Below are positions 17,451-26,583 of a stretch of 64,000 nucleotides of DNA, in pieces (position 1 is the stretch's first letter; the number at the start of each line of letters is the position of its first letter). The position numbers were made by a program, and so were the translations under genes. This DNA comes from Pseudomonadota bacterium (lineage in GTDB: Bacteria; Pseudomonadota; Gammaproteobacteria; Xanthomonadales; Xanthomonadaceae). The DNA is taken from assembly GCA_023419315.1 (NCBI GenBank), contig JAEZYE010000051.1, positions 1-64,000 on the forward strand. Direction: 5' to 3'. A model generated the notes under the pieces. The model ran no database searches, had not been told where the DNA came from, and saw only the letters and a list, made by a program, of their open reading frames with translations.

Positions 17451-17834
17451 TCAGTCCGGCAGGCCATGGCGCGTGAGCGCCTGCGTGTTGTCGAACTTGC
17501 CGACCACATCTAGGTTGCCCACCAGCGGGCGGCGCACTTCGTAGTGCACGCGCATGAGCCAGCCGCCATCCGTGCGCTCGAACTTCACGTGTGCCGGCTT
17601 CACGTTCTCGGAATAGTTGATGTAGAGACGACGGAAGAACAGTTCCTGGATGCGCGCCGGATCCATGTCCGCCACGCCGGGCTCGCTCTCCAGTCCCTTC
17701 ATCGAGGACTTGACCGAGTAGTACTCCTGATACATCGGGAACAGTTTCATCGCCACGAAGGCGGAGAAGCCGACCACGATCAGGACGAACAGAAAGCTGA
17801 GCAGGGTAATGCCGTTCTGATGCTTGCGATTCAT
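17451..17834 (-). CDS. DUF4845 membrane protein
   Basis: 127 residues with one N-terminal transmembrane segment (GITLLSFLFVLIVVGFSAFVA) of pilin-like character, then a soluble domain (YSVKSSMKGLE, INYSENVKPAHVKFERTD). DUF4845 proteins are conserved between lepB and rnc in many gamma- and betaproteobacteria; the function is unknown. The ATG at 17834 (MNRKHQNG) has a GGGGGA site upstream and is preferred over the earlier in-frame ATG. Confidence 0.85.
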   Translation of the reverse strand: MNRKHQNGITLLSFLFVLIVVGFSAFVAMKLFPMYQEYYSVKSSMKGLESEPGVADMDPARIQELFFRRLYINYSENVKPAHVKFERTDGGWLMRVHYEVRRPLVGNLDVVGKFDNTQALTRHGLPD

Positions 17835-17879
17835 TGCCGTTCCCCCGTTGCACATGCTGGATTGACGAATCCGGGCCGC

Positions 17880-18674
17880 TTACTGGATCGAATTTCCGAT
17901 CCGCGACGGCTCGAAGCTCCCCTTGCAGAACCAGTCTTCGCAGTTGAGCCAGATGAGGAAGGCCTTGCCGCGCAGGTTCTCTTCCGGCAGGAAATGGGTC
18001 TGGGTCCAGAACCGGCCGTCCTCGCTATTATCACGATTGTCGCCCATGACGAAATAGTGGCCCTGGGGCACGACCCACTCGCCTTCACCGCGGCTTTCCT
18101 CGAGCACTTCCAGCACCTTGTGCGGACGGCCGGGCAGTTGTTCTTCCAGCAGCGTGGCGCTTTCAGCGCCCATCGGCAGGCCGCGGCCGGTGTACGTGCC
18201 AAGCGTCTGGTAGCTGAGCGCCTGACCGTTGATCGAGACCGTATTGCCCTGGAAGCTGATGCGGTCACCCGGCAGGCCGATCACGCGCTTGATCCAGTTG
18301 TTCTGCGGATCGTGCGGCGGCTTGAACACGACGACATCGCCGCGTCGGGGTTCACCAATCGAAACGAACTTCTGGTTGGTGATCGGCAAGCGCAGGCCGT
18401 AGGAAAACTTGTTGACCAGGATGAAGTCGCCGATCAGCAGGTTCGGCATCATCGAACTGGACGGAATCTTGTACGGCTCGGCAACGAAACTGCGCAGCAC
18501 CAGCACCAGCGCCAGCACCGGGAAGAAGGCGCGCGAGTAATCGACCAGCACCGGCTCTTCGTCGAGCAGGCCGCTGCGCGCCGCACGCCGCTTGGCGAAG
18601 AACAGCTTGTCCAGCAGCCAGATCGCGCCGCTCAGCAGCGTCAGAACAACGAGGATTGTTTCGAACCAGACCAT
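17880..18674 (-). CDS. lepB: Signal peptidase I
   Basis: 264-residue inner-membrane peptidase that removes signal peptides from exported proteins. There is an N-terminal transmembrane segment (ETILVVLTLLSGAIWLL) and a second near residue 55. The catalytic serine lies in PSSSMMPNLL and the catalytic lysine in NNWIKRVIGLPGD; the box VMGDNRDNSEDGR is complete. It follows lepA in the usual lepA-lepB order, about 117 bases apart. Confidence 0.96.
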   Translation of the reverse strand: MVWFETILVVLTLLSGAIWLLDKLFFAKRRAARSGLLDEEPVLVDYSRAFFPVLALVLVLRSFVAEPYKIPSSSMMPNLLIGDFILVNKFSYGLRLPITNQKFVSIGEPRRGDVVVFKPPHDPQNNWIKRVIGLPGDRISFQGNTVSINGQALSYQTLGTYTGRGLPMGAESATLLEEQLPGRPHKVLEVLEESRGEGEWVVPQGHYFVMGDNRDNSEDGRFWTQTHFLPEENLRGKAFLIWLNCEDWFCKGSFEPSRIGNSIQ

Positions 18675-18791
18675 ACGTATTCCTGAAAACGGGAACGGGA
18701 AACGGAGAACGGGGAATGTGGAGCAACGGGCATCAAGACCATGCGATCACGATCGTCGGTGCCTGTTCCCCTTTCCGGCGTTCCCTGCCTC

Positions 18792-20585
18792 TTACTTGCT
18801 GTCCACCTGCAGTACGGCGAGGAAGGCTTCCTGCGGAATCTCGACGCGGCCCACCTGCTTCATCCGCTTCTTGCCTTCCTTCTGCTTTTCCAACAGCTTC
18901 TTCTTGCGGGTGATGTCGCCACCATAGCACTTGGCCAGCACGTTCTTGCGCATGGCTTTCACGGTGCTGCGCGCGATGATCTGCGAGCCCACGGCCGCCT
19001 GGATCGCCACGTCGAACATCTGCCTCGGGATGAGGTCTTTCATCTTCTCGCACAGTTCGCGGCCGCGACGGTCCGCCAGACTGCGGTGGACGATCAGGCT
19101 GAGCGCATCGACCTTGTCGCCGTTGATCAGCGTGTCCAGGCGCACGAACGGACCGGCCTGGAAACGCAGGAACGAGTAGTCCAGCGAGGCGTAGCCACGA
19201 CTGACCGACTTGAGCTTGTCGAAGAAGTCCAGCACCACTTCGGCCATCGGCAGTTCGTAGCTGATCTGCACCTGGCTGGCCAGATACTGGATGCCGAGCT
19301 GCACGCCGCGCTTTTCTTCGCACAGCTTGATGATCGCGCCGATGTAGGCTTCCGGCGTCAGGATGTTCGCCCGGATGATGGGCTCGCGCACCTCTTCAAT
19401 CAGGTTCGATTGCGGCAGTTTGGCCGGGTTGTCCAACGAAACGACCGTGCCATCGGTACGCAGGACTTCATACACGACCGTCGGCGCGGTGGTGATCAGA
19501 TCCAGGTCGTACTCGCGCTCCAGCCGCTCCTGCACGATTTCCATGTGCAGCATGCCGAGGAAGCCGCAGCGGAAGCCGAAGCCCATGGCTTCGGAGCTTT
19601 CGGGCTCGAAACGGAGCGCGGCGTCGTTGAGGCGCAGTTTTTCCAGTGCTTCACGCAGAGCCGGGTAATCCTCGGCATTGACCGGGAACAGGCCGGCAAA
19701 CACGCGCGGCTGCATTTCCTGGAAGCCGGGCAGCGGCTTCGGCGCCGGGTCGCCGGCCAAGGTCAGCGTGTCGCCGACCGGCGCGCCATGCACGTCCTTG
19801 ATCGAAGCGGTGATCCAGCCCACTTCACCCGCGCCCAGCTTCGGCAGGACCTTGCGCTTGGGCGTGAACACGCCGACGTTGTCGACCTGATGGGTGCGGC
19901 CGGTGGACATCACCAGAATCTTGCTGCCGGGCGTGATCTCGCCCTGCATGACGCGCACCAGCGAAACCACGCCGAGGTAGTTGTCGAACCACGAGTCGAT
20001 GATCAGCGCCTGCAGCTTTTCGGTATCGCGCGGCTGCGGCGGCGGAATGCGATGCACGATGGCTTCGAGGACGTCGCCGACATTCAGGCCGGTCTTGGCG
20101 CTGACGGCCACCGCGTCGGCGGCGTCGATGCCGATTACGGCTTCGATCTCGTTCTTGGCGCGCTCGATGTCGGCGGTCGGCAGATCGATCTTGTTGAGCA
20201 CGGGAACGACTTCAAGCCCCTGCTCCACCGCCGTGTAGCAGTTGGCGACGGACTGCGCCTCCACGCCTTGCGCGGCGTCGACGACCAGCAAAGCGCCTTC
20301 GCAGGCGGCCAGCGAGCGCGAGACTTCATAGCTGAAGTCGACGTGGCCGGGGGTGTCGATGAAGTTGAGGAAGTAGGTCTGCCCGTCCTTGGCCTTGTAC
20401 GGCAGTGACACGGACTGGGCCTTGATGGTGATGCCGCGCTCGCGCTCGATCGGATTGGAGTCGAGCACCTGCGCCTCCATCTCGCGGGCCTCGAGGCCGC
20501 CGCAAAGCTGGATGATGCGATCGGCCAGCGTCGACTTGCCGTGATCGACGTGCGCGATGATGGAGAAGTTGCGGATGTTCCGCAT
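18792..20585 (-). CDS. lepA: Elongation factor 4 (LepA back-translocase)
   Basis: 597-residue translational GTPase that acts on stalled or mis-translocated ribosomes. G1 (AHVDHGKST), G2 (RERGITI), G3 (DTPGHVDF) and G4 (NKIDLP) are present, as is the LepA-specific C-terminus (NVLAKCYGGDITRKKKLLEKQKEGKKRMKQ region). The start at ATG 20585 (MRNIRNF) gives the usual length; an in-frame ATG at 20600 would add five residues. Neither has an obvious ribosome binding site. First gene of the lepA-lepB group. Confidence 0.95.
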   Translation of the reverse strand: MRNIRNFSIIAHVDHGKSTLADRIIQLCGGLEAREMEAQVLDSNPIERERGITIKAQSVSLPYKAKDGQTYFLNFIDTPGHVDFSYEVSRSLAACEGALLVVDAAQGVEAQSVANCYTAVEQGLEVVPVLNKIDLPTADIERAKNEIEAVIGIDAADAVAVSAKTGLNVGDVLEAIVHRIPPPQPRDTEKLQALIIDSWFDNYLGVVSLVRVMQGEITPGSKILVMSTGRTHQVDNVGVFTPKRKVLPKLGAGEVGWITASIKDVHGAPVGDTLTLAGDPAPKPLPGFQEMQPRVFAGLFPVNAEDYPALREALEKLRLNDAALRFEPESSEAMGFGFRCGFLGMLHMEIVQERLEREYDLDLITTAPTVVYEVLRTDGTVVSLDNPAKLPQSNLIEEVREPIIRANILTPEAYIGAIIKLCEEKRGVQLGIQYLASQVQISYELPMAEVVLDFFDKLKSVSRGYASLDYSFLRFQAGPFVRLDTLINGDKVDALSLIVHRSLADRRGRELCEKMKDLIPRQMFDVAIQAAVGSQIIARSTVKAMRKNVLAKCYGGDITRKKKLLEKQKEGKKRMKQVGRVEIPQEAFLAVLQVDSK

Positions 20586-20688
20586 GGAATCAGAGGACAT
20601 GTAGGGGGCGGCGGCCACGGCCGTCGTCAGGAAAACGCGGCATTATCGCACGCCCGGGCCGGGACCCGGTCGGGGCCGCGGAAACGGA

Positions 20689-20716
20689 AATGCCCGCCGG
20701 CGAGCCAGCGGGCATT
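20689..20716 (-). terminator. Probable terminator after mucD
   Basis: Hairpin AATGCCCGC / GCGGGCATT immediately beyond the mucD stop codon. The T-tract on the minus strand is short (TTTCCGTTT), so it may be only partly efficient. Confidence 0.55.
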
Positions 20717-20736
20717 CGGTGTGAAGACGCCTGGAG

Positions 20737-22254
20737 TCAGCGGCTGTCGTCGCCGGCAGTCACCGCCAGGAAGCGGGTCGCCCCACTCTGCACGCGCACC
20801 AGCAGCATGACGGTCTGGCCCGGTTTCACACCTTGCAACTGCTGGTTCAGCGCGTTTGCGCTGCCGACGGGCGTGCGACCCACCTGAAGCACCACCATGC
20901 CCGGCGTCAGTCCGGCTTCACGGGCGGCCGCACTGTTCACGCGGCTGATCAGCACGCCCTCGCCCGCCTTGAGGCCCCACTGCTTGCGCTGGTTGGCGTC
21001 GAGTTCCTGCGGGACGATCCCGAGCGCATTCGTACCCGCCGCCGGCGCCGGCTTGCCGGGGACGGTCGGCAGTCCAGCGGCGCTGGCCTGCGCTTCGTCG
21101 AGTTCGGTCAACGTGACGTTGAGCTCACGTTCCTTGCCATCACGCAACACCGTCAACTTGGCGCGCGTGCCCGGCACCAGCGATCCGACCAGCGGCGGCA
21201 GATCGCTCGAGTCATTGATCGGCGTGCCGTTGAACGCCTTGATGATGTCGCCCGGAACCACGCCGGCCTTGGCTGCCGGACTGTCTTCCAGCACCTGGTT
21301 GACCAGCGCGCCGCGGGTATCGGGCAAACCGAAGCCCTTGGCCTCTTCCGTACTGATCGGTTGCACGACGACGCCCAATTGGCCCCGGCTGACCTTGCCG
21401 GTCGCCTTCAGCTGATCGACTGCGCTCATCGCCAGGTCAATCGGAATGGCGAAGCTGATGCCCATGTAGCCGCCCGACGCGGAGAAAATCTGCGAGTTGA
21501 TGCCGACGACTTCGCCACGCGTGTTGAGCAGCGGACCGCCCGAGTTGCCCTGATTGATGGCGACGTCAGTCTGGATGAAGGGCACGTAGCGCTGCTCGCT
21601 GGACGCGCTGCGGCCGACCGCACTGACAATGCCGGCGGTGACCGAGTGATCCAGCCCGAACGGTGAACCGATCGCCACGACCCACTGGCCCGGCTTGAGC
21701 GCACGCGAATCGCCCAGGCGCAGCGACGGCAATCCCTTCGCTTCGATCTTGAGCAGTGCGACGTCGTATTGCTGGTCGCTGCCGACCACCTTGGCGGTCA
21801 GTTCACGACGATCCGGCAGCTTCACCTTCACTTCGTCGGCGCCGTCCACCACGTGATGGTTGGTCAGCACATAGCCATCGGGCGAAATGATGAAGCCGGA
21901 GCCCATCGAGATGCCGCGACGCGACGGGCCGCGCTCGTTGGGGCCCGGCATCTGGAAGCCCGGCGGCAGCATGCGGCGGAAGAACTCGGGGATGTCCTGC
22001 TCGTCCATTTCCTGCTGCGCGGTCTGCCGGCTGCCGATGCGCGCCTCGATGTTCACGACGCCCGACCCCACCTGATCAACCAGTTGGGTGAAATCCGGGA
22101 GGCCGCTCACCAGTTGCGGCGCGGATGACTGCGCGACCGACGGCAATGCAGCAGGTGCGGCCGCCGAAGCGGGCTCCGGGGAGCGTGCGCACGCCGCCAG
22201 CGGCGCGGTGATGATCAACAGAGTCAACAGACTGGAACGGGCACTCAGGCTCAT
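20737..22254 (-). CDS. mucD: Periplasmic serine protease, Do/DegP family (MucD)
   Basis: 505-residue envelope quality-control protease. The N-terminus has a lipobox-like LAAC after a hydrophobic segment, so it may be a lipoprotein. The trypsin-like domain carries the catalytic His (TNHHVVDGADEV), Asp (YDVALLKI) and Ser (GNSGGPLL), followed by two PDZ domains (about 290-380 and 410-500). It is the last gene of rpoE-rseA-mucD, the stress-sigma operon in which MucD removes misfolded proteins and dampens the response. The ATG at 22254 is used; the longer frame upstream is low complexity. Confidence 0.92.
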   Translation of the reverse strand: MSLSARSSLLTLLIITAPLAACARSPEPASAAAPAALPSVAQSSAPQLVSGLPDFTQLVDQVGSGVVNIEARIGSRQTAQQEMDEQDIPEFFRRMLPPGFQMPGPNERGPSRRGISMGSGFIISPDGYVLTNHHVVDGADEVKVKLPDRRELTAKVVGSDQQYDVALLKIEAKGLPSLRLGDSRALKPGQWVVAIGSPFGLDHSVTAGIVSAVGRSASSEQRYVPFIQTDVAINQGNSGGPLLNTRGEVVGINSQIFSASGGYMGISFAIPIDLAMSAVDQLKATGKVSRGQLGVVVQPISTEEAKGFGLPDTRGALVNQVLEDSPAAKAGVVPGDIIKAFNGTPINDSSDLPPLVGSLVPGTRAKLTVLRDGKERELNVTLTELDEAQASAAGLPTVPGKPAPAAGTNALGIVPQELDANQRKQWGLKAGEGVLISRVNSAAAREAGLTPGMVVLQVGRTPVGSANALNQQLQGVKPGQTVMLLVRVQSGATRFLAVTAGDDSR

Positions 22255-22328
22255 CGAATGCAGGCCTCGATATCGTCGGGAAGTTGAGGGGAAAGCCGGC
22301 GCGACCGTGGCCGCGCCGGAAAGCGGAC

Positions 22329-23234
22329 TCAGCGCTGCGGTTCCGCCTGCGGCGCCGGAGCCAGCGACGGCTCGAACGGATAGAACGTACGCACGCCGGA
22401 ATCGGTCGAGTAACCGGTCGTCAATGCGGCACCCGTGGCGTTCGACGGCGACAGGACCGAACGGGGCCACGGCCGGGATTGCGGAAGCGGCGCGGGCGGG
22501 GTGCGCGAGAACGGATCACGCGCGGTCAGCGCCGAAGAGGCAGTACCCATGATCGGCATCGACGCATGGGATGCGGCGACAGACGGCATCGGTGTTGCCG
22601 AGGGCGCCACGGCCGCTACGGCAACCGCAGCGGGGAGATTGCGGGTGGCGACGCTGCGGCCCGCCTGCTGTGTGCGGGTCGCACTGCCACGACGCGCATC
22701 GGCGCGACGCGGGGCGCTGGCAACCGCGACCGAAGCAGCCGTCGCAGCAGAGGCCAGGGCGCGGCCGGAAACATCACCGGCGTCGGCCAAGGTGCCGGCT
22801 TCTTCCACCTTTTCCGGACCCGCAGGCTGCGTCGCGGCGGCGATGGCCGGCGTCGCGGTTCCGATATCGTCCTGCGGCGTCTGCTGGCGGGCCATGAACA
22901 ATGCCACCAGCGCAACGGAAGCCGCCAGCGCACCACCGCCCCAACGCGCCAGGCGACCGCGCGATTGCGAGGGCGACGCGGCAGCCGAAGGTCCGGGTTC
23001 CTGCGCCACGACCGAGGCAACGCGCGCTGCAAAACCAGCCGGCGCAAGCGCAGGCGTCTGACCGCGCAATACGTCGCCGCACAATTGCCAGCGCTCCCAG
23101 CGGGTGCTCAGTTCGGTGTCGTGTTGCAGGCGGCGCAGCAGGAACCGCGCTTCGTCCGGCGGCAACTCGCCGTCCATCAACGCCGAAAGCTGTTGGCGGT
23201 AGTGGATGTCCAGTTTGTCGAGTTCAACGGTCAT
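22329..23234 (-). CDS. rseA: Anti-sigma-E factor RseA/MucA
   Basis: 301-residue single-pass membrane protein. The N-terminal RseA domain (QQLSALMDGELPPDEARFLLRRL region) binds the sigma factor. A transmembrane segment (about residues 97-115) is followed by a long Ala/Pro/Thr-rich periplasmic region. Stress-triggered proteolysis of such proteins frees sigma-E. It overlaps rpoE by four bases (ATGA) and precedes mucD; no rseB gene lies between them. The periplasmic part is low complexity and unlike E. coli RseA. Confidence 0.85.
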   Translation of the reverse strand: MTVELDKLDIHYRQQLSALMDGELPPDEARFLLRRLQHDTELSTRWERWQLCGDVLRGQTPALAPAGFAARVASVVAQEPGPSAAASPSQSRGRLARWGGGALAASVALVALFMARQQTPQDDIGTATPAIAAATQPAGPEKVEEAGTLADAGDVSGRALASAATAASVAVASAPRRADARRGSATRTQQAGRSVATRNLPAAVAVAAVAPSATPMPSVAASHASMPIMGTASSALTARDPFSRTPPAPLPQSRPWPRSVLSPSNATGAALTTGYSTDSGVRTFYPFEPSLAPAPQAEPQR

Positions 23235-23851
23235 GGGCGATTACGCTCCCGGGTGGCGCTATCGATATCCAGCAAGGGTCGCAGTTCGGCATCGATTGCC
23301 TCGCGCGCTCGGAAGATGCGCGACCGCACGGTGCCGATGGGGCAATCCATCTTCTGCGCGATGTCTTCGTAACTCAGGCCTTCCACCTCGCGCAGGGTGA
23401 TGGCGGTCCGCAGTTCTTCCGGAAGGCGATCCACCGCCTTCATCACCGAGCGCTCCAGTTCCTGCCGCATCAATTCGCGTTCCGGCGTATCCGTGTCGCG
23501 AAGCCGGCTGCCGGCGTCGTACTGCTCGGCGTCGGCGGCGTCCACATCGTCGGTGGGCGGTCGGCGGTTGTGCGCTACCAGATGGTTCTTGGCGGTGTTC
23601 ACTGCGATCCGATGAAGCCACGTATAGAACTGGGCATCGCCGCGGAAGTTCCCCAACGCGCGATAGGCGCGAAGGAAGGTCTCCTGGGCGACATCCTGGC
23701 ATTCGCTCCAGTCGTGGATGTAACGCCCGATCAGGGCGACCACGCGATGCTGGTATTTGCGCACCAGCAGATCGAAGGCCGCACTGTCACCGCGTTGCAC
23801 GCGCTTGACCAGTTCGAAGTCCAGTTCCTGTGTTGAATCCACTTCGGCCAT
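23231..23851 (-). CDS. rpoE: RNA polymerase sigma factor RpoE (envelope stress)
   Basis: 206-residue ECF sigma factor. Region 2 (YQHRVVALIGRYI, DVAQETFLRAYRALGNFRGDAQFYTWLHRIAVN) and region 4 (LPEELRTAITLREVEGLSYEDIAQKM) are typical of the RpoE/AlgU group. It directs transcription of envelope-stress genes. The start is the ATG at 23851 (MAEVDST), with AGGAG about 10 bases upstream; the longer frame begins inside that site. The stop overlaps the rseA start by four bases. A promoter matching the sigma-E consensus lies about 40-70 bases upstream, pointing to autoregulation. Confidence 0.94.
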   Translation of the reverse strand: MAEVDSTQELDFELVKRVQRGDSAAFDLLVRKYQHRVVALIGRYIHDWSECQDVAQETFLRAYRALGNFRGDAQFYTWLHRIAVNTAKNHLVAHNRRPPTDDVDAADAEQYDAGSRLRDTDTPERELMRQELERSVMKAVDRLPEELRTAITLREVEGLSYEDIAQKMDCPIGTVRSRIFRAREAIDAELRPLLDIDSATRERNRP

Positions 23852-23892
23852 GCCGGGCCGCACTCCTGTCAGCTCGGCTATCAGCCGGGCAC

Positions 23893-23919
23893 TGTGACCG
23901 CATCCGCGGAGGAAAGTTC
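23893..23919 (-). promoter_or_regulatory. Sigma-E-type promoter of rpoE-rseA-mucD
   Basis: On the minus strand GAACTT (23914-23919), 15 bases, then GTCACA (23893-23898). This fits the RpoE promoter pattern GGAACTT-N15/16-GTCNNA reported for Xylella and relatives, except for T in place of the first G pair. Initiation would fall near 23886, about 35 bases before the rpoE start codon. Confidence 0.75.
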
Positions 23920-24113
23920 AAACACCGTCCGTACTGCTTCCCGCTCCCGCGATCGAGTGGTCCGGGTTCACTCGGATCGATACCGGGTTTTAACCATCGC
24001 CACCGGAACATCCGGCGCATGGGTCGCGCCCCTCCCGATATGTGGATTTGACGCGGGTTAAACAACCTCGGGATGATAGCGGCCTTGTCCATACGTGAAC
24101 GGATGGTCCCAAC

Positions 24114-26177
24114 ATGGCCGCAAATTTCGATGGGTTGCGATTCAGTCACTGGCAGACCGAACTGCGCAGCGACGGCATCGTCATCCTGAGCTTCGACCGC
24201 CAGGGCGCCAGCGTGAACGCGTTCTCGCAGGATGCGCTGATCGAACTCGGCGACCTACTCGAACGGCTTGCCATCGATCCTCCGCGCGGGCTGGTGCTGC
24301 GCTCGGCCAAGAGTTCCGGCTTCATTGCCGGCGCGGACCTGAAGGAATTCCAGGAATTCGATCGCCGCGGCACGGTCAATGATGCGATTCGCCGTGGCCA
24401 GAGCGTGTTCCAGAAGCTCGCCGAACTTCCCTTTCCCACTGTCGCCGCCATCCACGGTTTCTGCATGGGCGGCGGCACCGAAATTTCGCTGGCCTGCCGT
24501 TACCGTGTGGCGTCCAGTGATGCGTCCACCCGCATCGGCCTGCCGGAAGTGAAGCTTGGTATTTTCCCCGGCTGGGGCGGCAGCGCGCGACTGCCGAAGC
24601 TGGTCGGCGCGCCCAAGGCGATGGACCTGATGCTCACCGGTCGCACGCTTTCCGCGAGCGCGGCGCGCGCAATGGGGCTGGTGGACAAGGTCGTGGAGCC
24701 GGCCGTGCTCGTGGACACCGCGATCAGCCTGATACTCAACGGCGTACAGCGGCCTGCTTCACAGCGCTTCATCGGCTGGATCAGCAACACCTGGCCGGCA
24801 CGCCAGATGCTGGCGCCGCAGATGATCAAGCAGGTCGCGCGCAAAGCGCCCAAGGCGCACTACCCGGCGCCGTACGCGTTGATCAATGCGTGGCAGCAGT
24901 CGGGCGGAAAGGGAATCCAGGGACGCCTCGACGCCGAGCGCAAGGCCGTGGTCAAGCTGGCTTCGACACCGACGGCACGCAACCTGGTCCGCATCTTCTT
25001 CCTGACCGAACGGCTGAAGGGCCTGGGCGGCAAGGATCACGGCATCCAGCGCGTGCATGTCGTCGGCGCCGGCGTGATGGGCGGCGATATCGCCGCCTGG
25101 TCCGCCTACAAGGGCTTCGAAGTGACGTTGCAGGATCGCGAGCAACGCTTCATCGACGGCGCGCTCGGTCGCGCGCAGGAACTGTTCGCCAAGCGCGTGA
25201 AGGATGAAGCCAAGCGCCCGGCCGTAGCCGCGCGACTGAAAGGCGATCTGGCTGGCGACGGCGTGTCCGGCGCGGACCTGGTGATCGAGGCGATCATCGA
25301 AAACCCGGAAGCCAAGCGCGATCTCTATCAGGTCGTCGAACCGCGTTTGAAGGCCGATGCCCTGCTTACGACGAATACCTCATCGATTCCGTTGACCGAA
25401 TTGCGCGAACACATCCAGCGTCCCGCGCAATTCGCCGGCCTGCACTACTTCAATCCCGTTGCCCTGATGCCGCTGGTGGAGATCATCCACCACGATGCGA
25501 TGGCGCCGGAAACCGAAAAGCGCCTCGCCGCGTTCTGCAAGGCCATCGACAAGCTGCCGGTACCGGTCGCGGGCACGCCGGGCTTCCTGGTCAACCGCGT
25601 GCTGTTCCCCTACATGCTGGAAGCCGCGACCGCCTACGCCGAGGGCATTCCCGGCCCGGTCATCGACAAGGCGGCCGTCAAGTTCGGCATGCCGATGGGC
25701 CCGATCGAACTGCTCGATACGGTCGGGCTGGATGTCGCTGCGGGTGTCGGCGCGGAGCTGGCGCCCTTCCTCGGCCTGAGCGTGCCTGCGGCCCTCGGCA
25801 ACGTCGAAGCCGGCAAGCGCGGCAAGAAGGATGGGCAGGGCTTGTACAAGTGGGAGAACGGCAAGCCGGTGAAGCCGGAAATTCCGAAGGACTACCGGGC
25901 GCCGGATGACCTGGAGGATCGCCTGATCCTCCCGCTGCTCAACGAAGCGGTCGCCTGCCTGCACGACGGCGTGGTCAGCGACAGCGACCTGCTGGATGCC
26001 GGCGTGATCTTCGGCACCGGTTTCGCACCGTTCCGCGGCGGTCCCATCCAGTACATCCGCAGCAGCGGCGTTGAAACGCAGCTGGCCAAGCTCAACGCGC
26101 TGCAGGCGCGCCACGGCGAACGTTTTGCTCCGCGGCCGGGTTGGGACTCGCCCGCGCTGCGTGAACCGGCGGCGTGA
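24114..26177 (+). CDS. Bifunctional enoyl-CoA hydratase/3-hydroxyacyl-CoA dehydrogenase (FadB/FadJ family)
   Basis: 687-residue multifunctional beta-oxidation protein. The N-terminal crotonase domain (about 15-190) has the oxyanion-hole motifs SGFIAGADLKEF and GFCMGGGTEISLAC, followed by LPEVKLGIFPGWGG. The NAD-binding domain starts near residue 310 (VVGAGVMGGDIAAW) and the C-terminal 3HCDH domains follow, with HYFNPVALMPLVE. It hydrates enoyl-CoA and oxidises 3-hydroxyacyl-CoA. No thiolase gene is adjacent, so it resembles a stand-alone paralogue rather than a fadBA operon. It is divergent from rpoE. Confidence 0.9.
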   Translation: MAANFDGLRFSHWQTELRSDGIVILSFDRQGASVNAFSQDALIELGDLLERLAIDPPRGLVLRSAKSSGFIAGADLKEFQEFDRRGTVNDAIRRGQSVFQKLAELPFPTVAAIHGFCMGGGTEISLACRYRVASSDASTRIGLPEVKLGIFPGWGGSARLPKLVGAPKAMDLMLTGRTLSASAARAMGLVDKVVEPAVLVDTAISLILNGVQRPASQRFIGWISNTWPARQMLAPQMIKQVARKAPKAHYPAPYALINAWQQSGGKGIQGRLDAERKAVVKLASTPTARNLVRIFFLTERLKGLGGKDHGIQRVHVVGAGVMGGDIAAWSAYKGFEVTLQDREQRFIDGALGRAQELFAKRVKDEAKRPAVAARLKGDLAGDGVSGADLVIEAIIENPEAKRDLYQVVEPRLKADALLTTNTSSIPLTELREHIQRPAQFAGLHYFNPVALMPLVEIIHHDAMAPETEKRLAAFCKAIDKLPVPVAGTPGFLVNRVLFPYMLEAATAYAEGIPGPVIDKAAVKFGMPMGPIELLDTVGLDVAAGVGAELAPFLGLSVPAALGNVEAGKRGKKDGQGLYKWENGKPVKPEIPKDYRAPDDLEDRLILPLLNEAVACLHDGVVSDSDLLDAGVIFGTGFAPFRGGPIQYIRSSGVETQLAKLNALQARHGERFAPRPGWDSPALREPAA

Positions 26178-26209
26178 GACGGCCGGACTTCTGGCTCCGG
26201 ACAGGAAGC

Positions 26210-26239
26210 AAAAAAGCCCCGCAAAGACGGGGCTTTTTT
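26210..26239 (+). terminator. Intrinsic terminator after the fadB-like gene
   Basis: AAGCCCCG / CGGGGCTT hairpin with flanking A6 and T6 runs; it can also stop the convergent minus-strand gene ending at 26302. Confidence 0.85.
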
Positions 26240-26301
26240 CTTGCGCCGAGGATTCAAGGCAGGCGCATGCACGCGCCGCGAAGTCGACGCCTGCGCCGTG
26301 C

Positions 26302-26583
26302 TCAGGCTTCCGGTTCGACGAACTGCGCGTGGATCTCGTGTTCGTGGAGGACGGTCTTGTAATGGTCCACCCACGTCAGCAGGTGATCGCGCAGCTCGGT
26401 GAGCGTGTCGTAGCTCCCCGCATCAAGCTGTGTCTTCCCGGCGTTGCACGCTGCGTCGGCGCATTGCAACAGATGGCAGAGCATGTCGCCCTGCACCAGC
26501 ACACCCGGATACTTGCGACCCGGATGACGCAGCACTACGGCGTTGGTTCGATCGGAATAGATCTCGACGGTGTCGTGGTACAT
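26302..26583 (-). CDS. Small conserved protein, DUF6959-like
   Basis: 93 residues starting at an ATG (26583) behind a strong GGGGGAAGGGG purine tract. The N-terminal half contains NAVVLRHPGRKYPGVLVQGD, which I recognise as the core of the DUF6959-type small proteins; the rest is acidic and helical. The function is unknown. Its first 160 bases overlap, in another frame, the 3' end of the phytochelatin-synthase-like gene, which is odd for two real genes. Of the two, this reading frame has the better-looking start and conserved core, so the upstream gene probably has an abnormal end. Confidence 0.65.
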   Translation of the reverse strand: MYHDTVEIYSDRTNAVVLRHPGRKYPGVLVQGDMLCHLLQCADAACNAGKTQLDAGSYDTLTELRDHLLTWVDHYKTVLHEHEIHAQFVEPEA

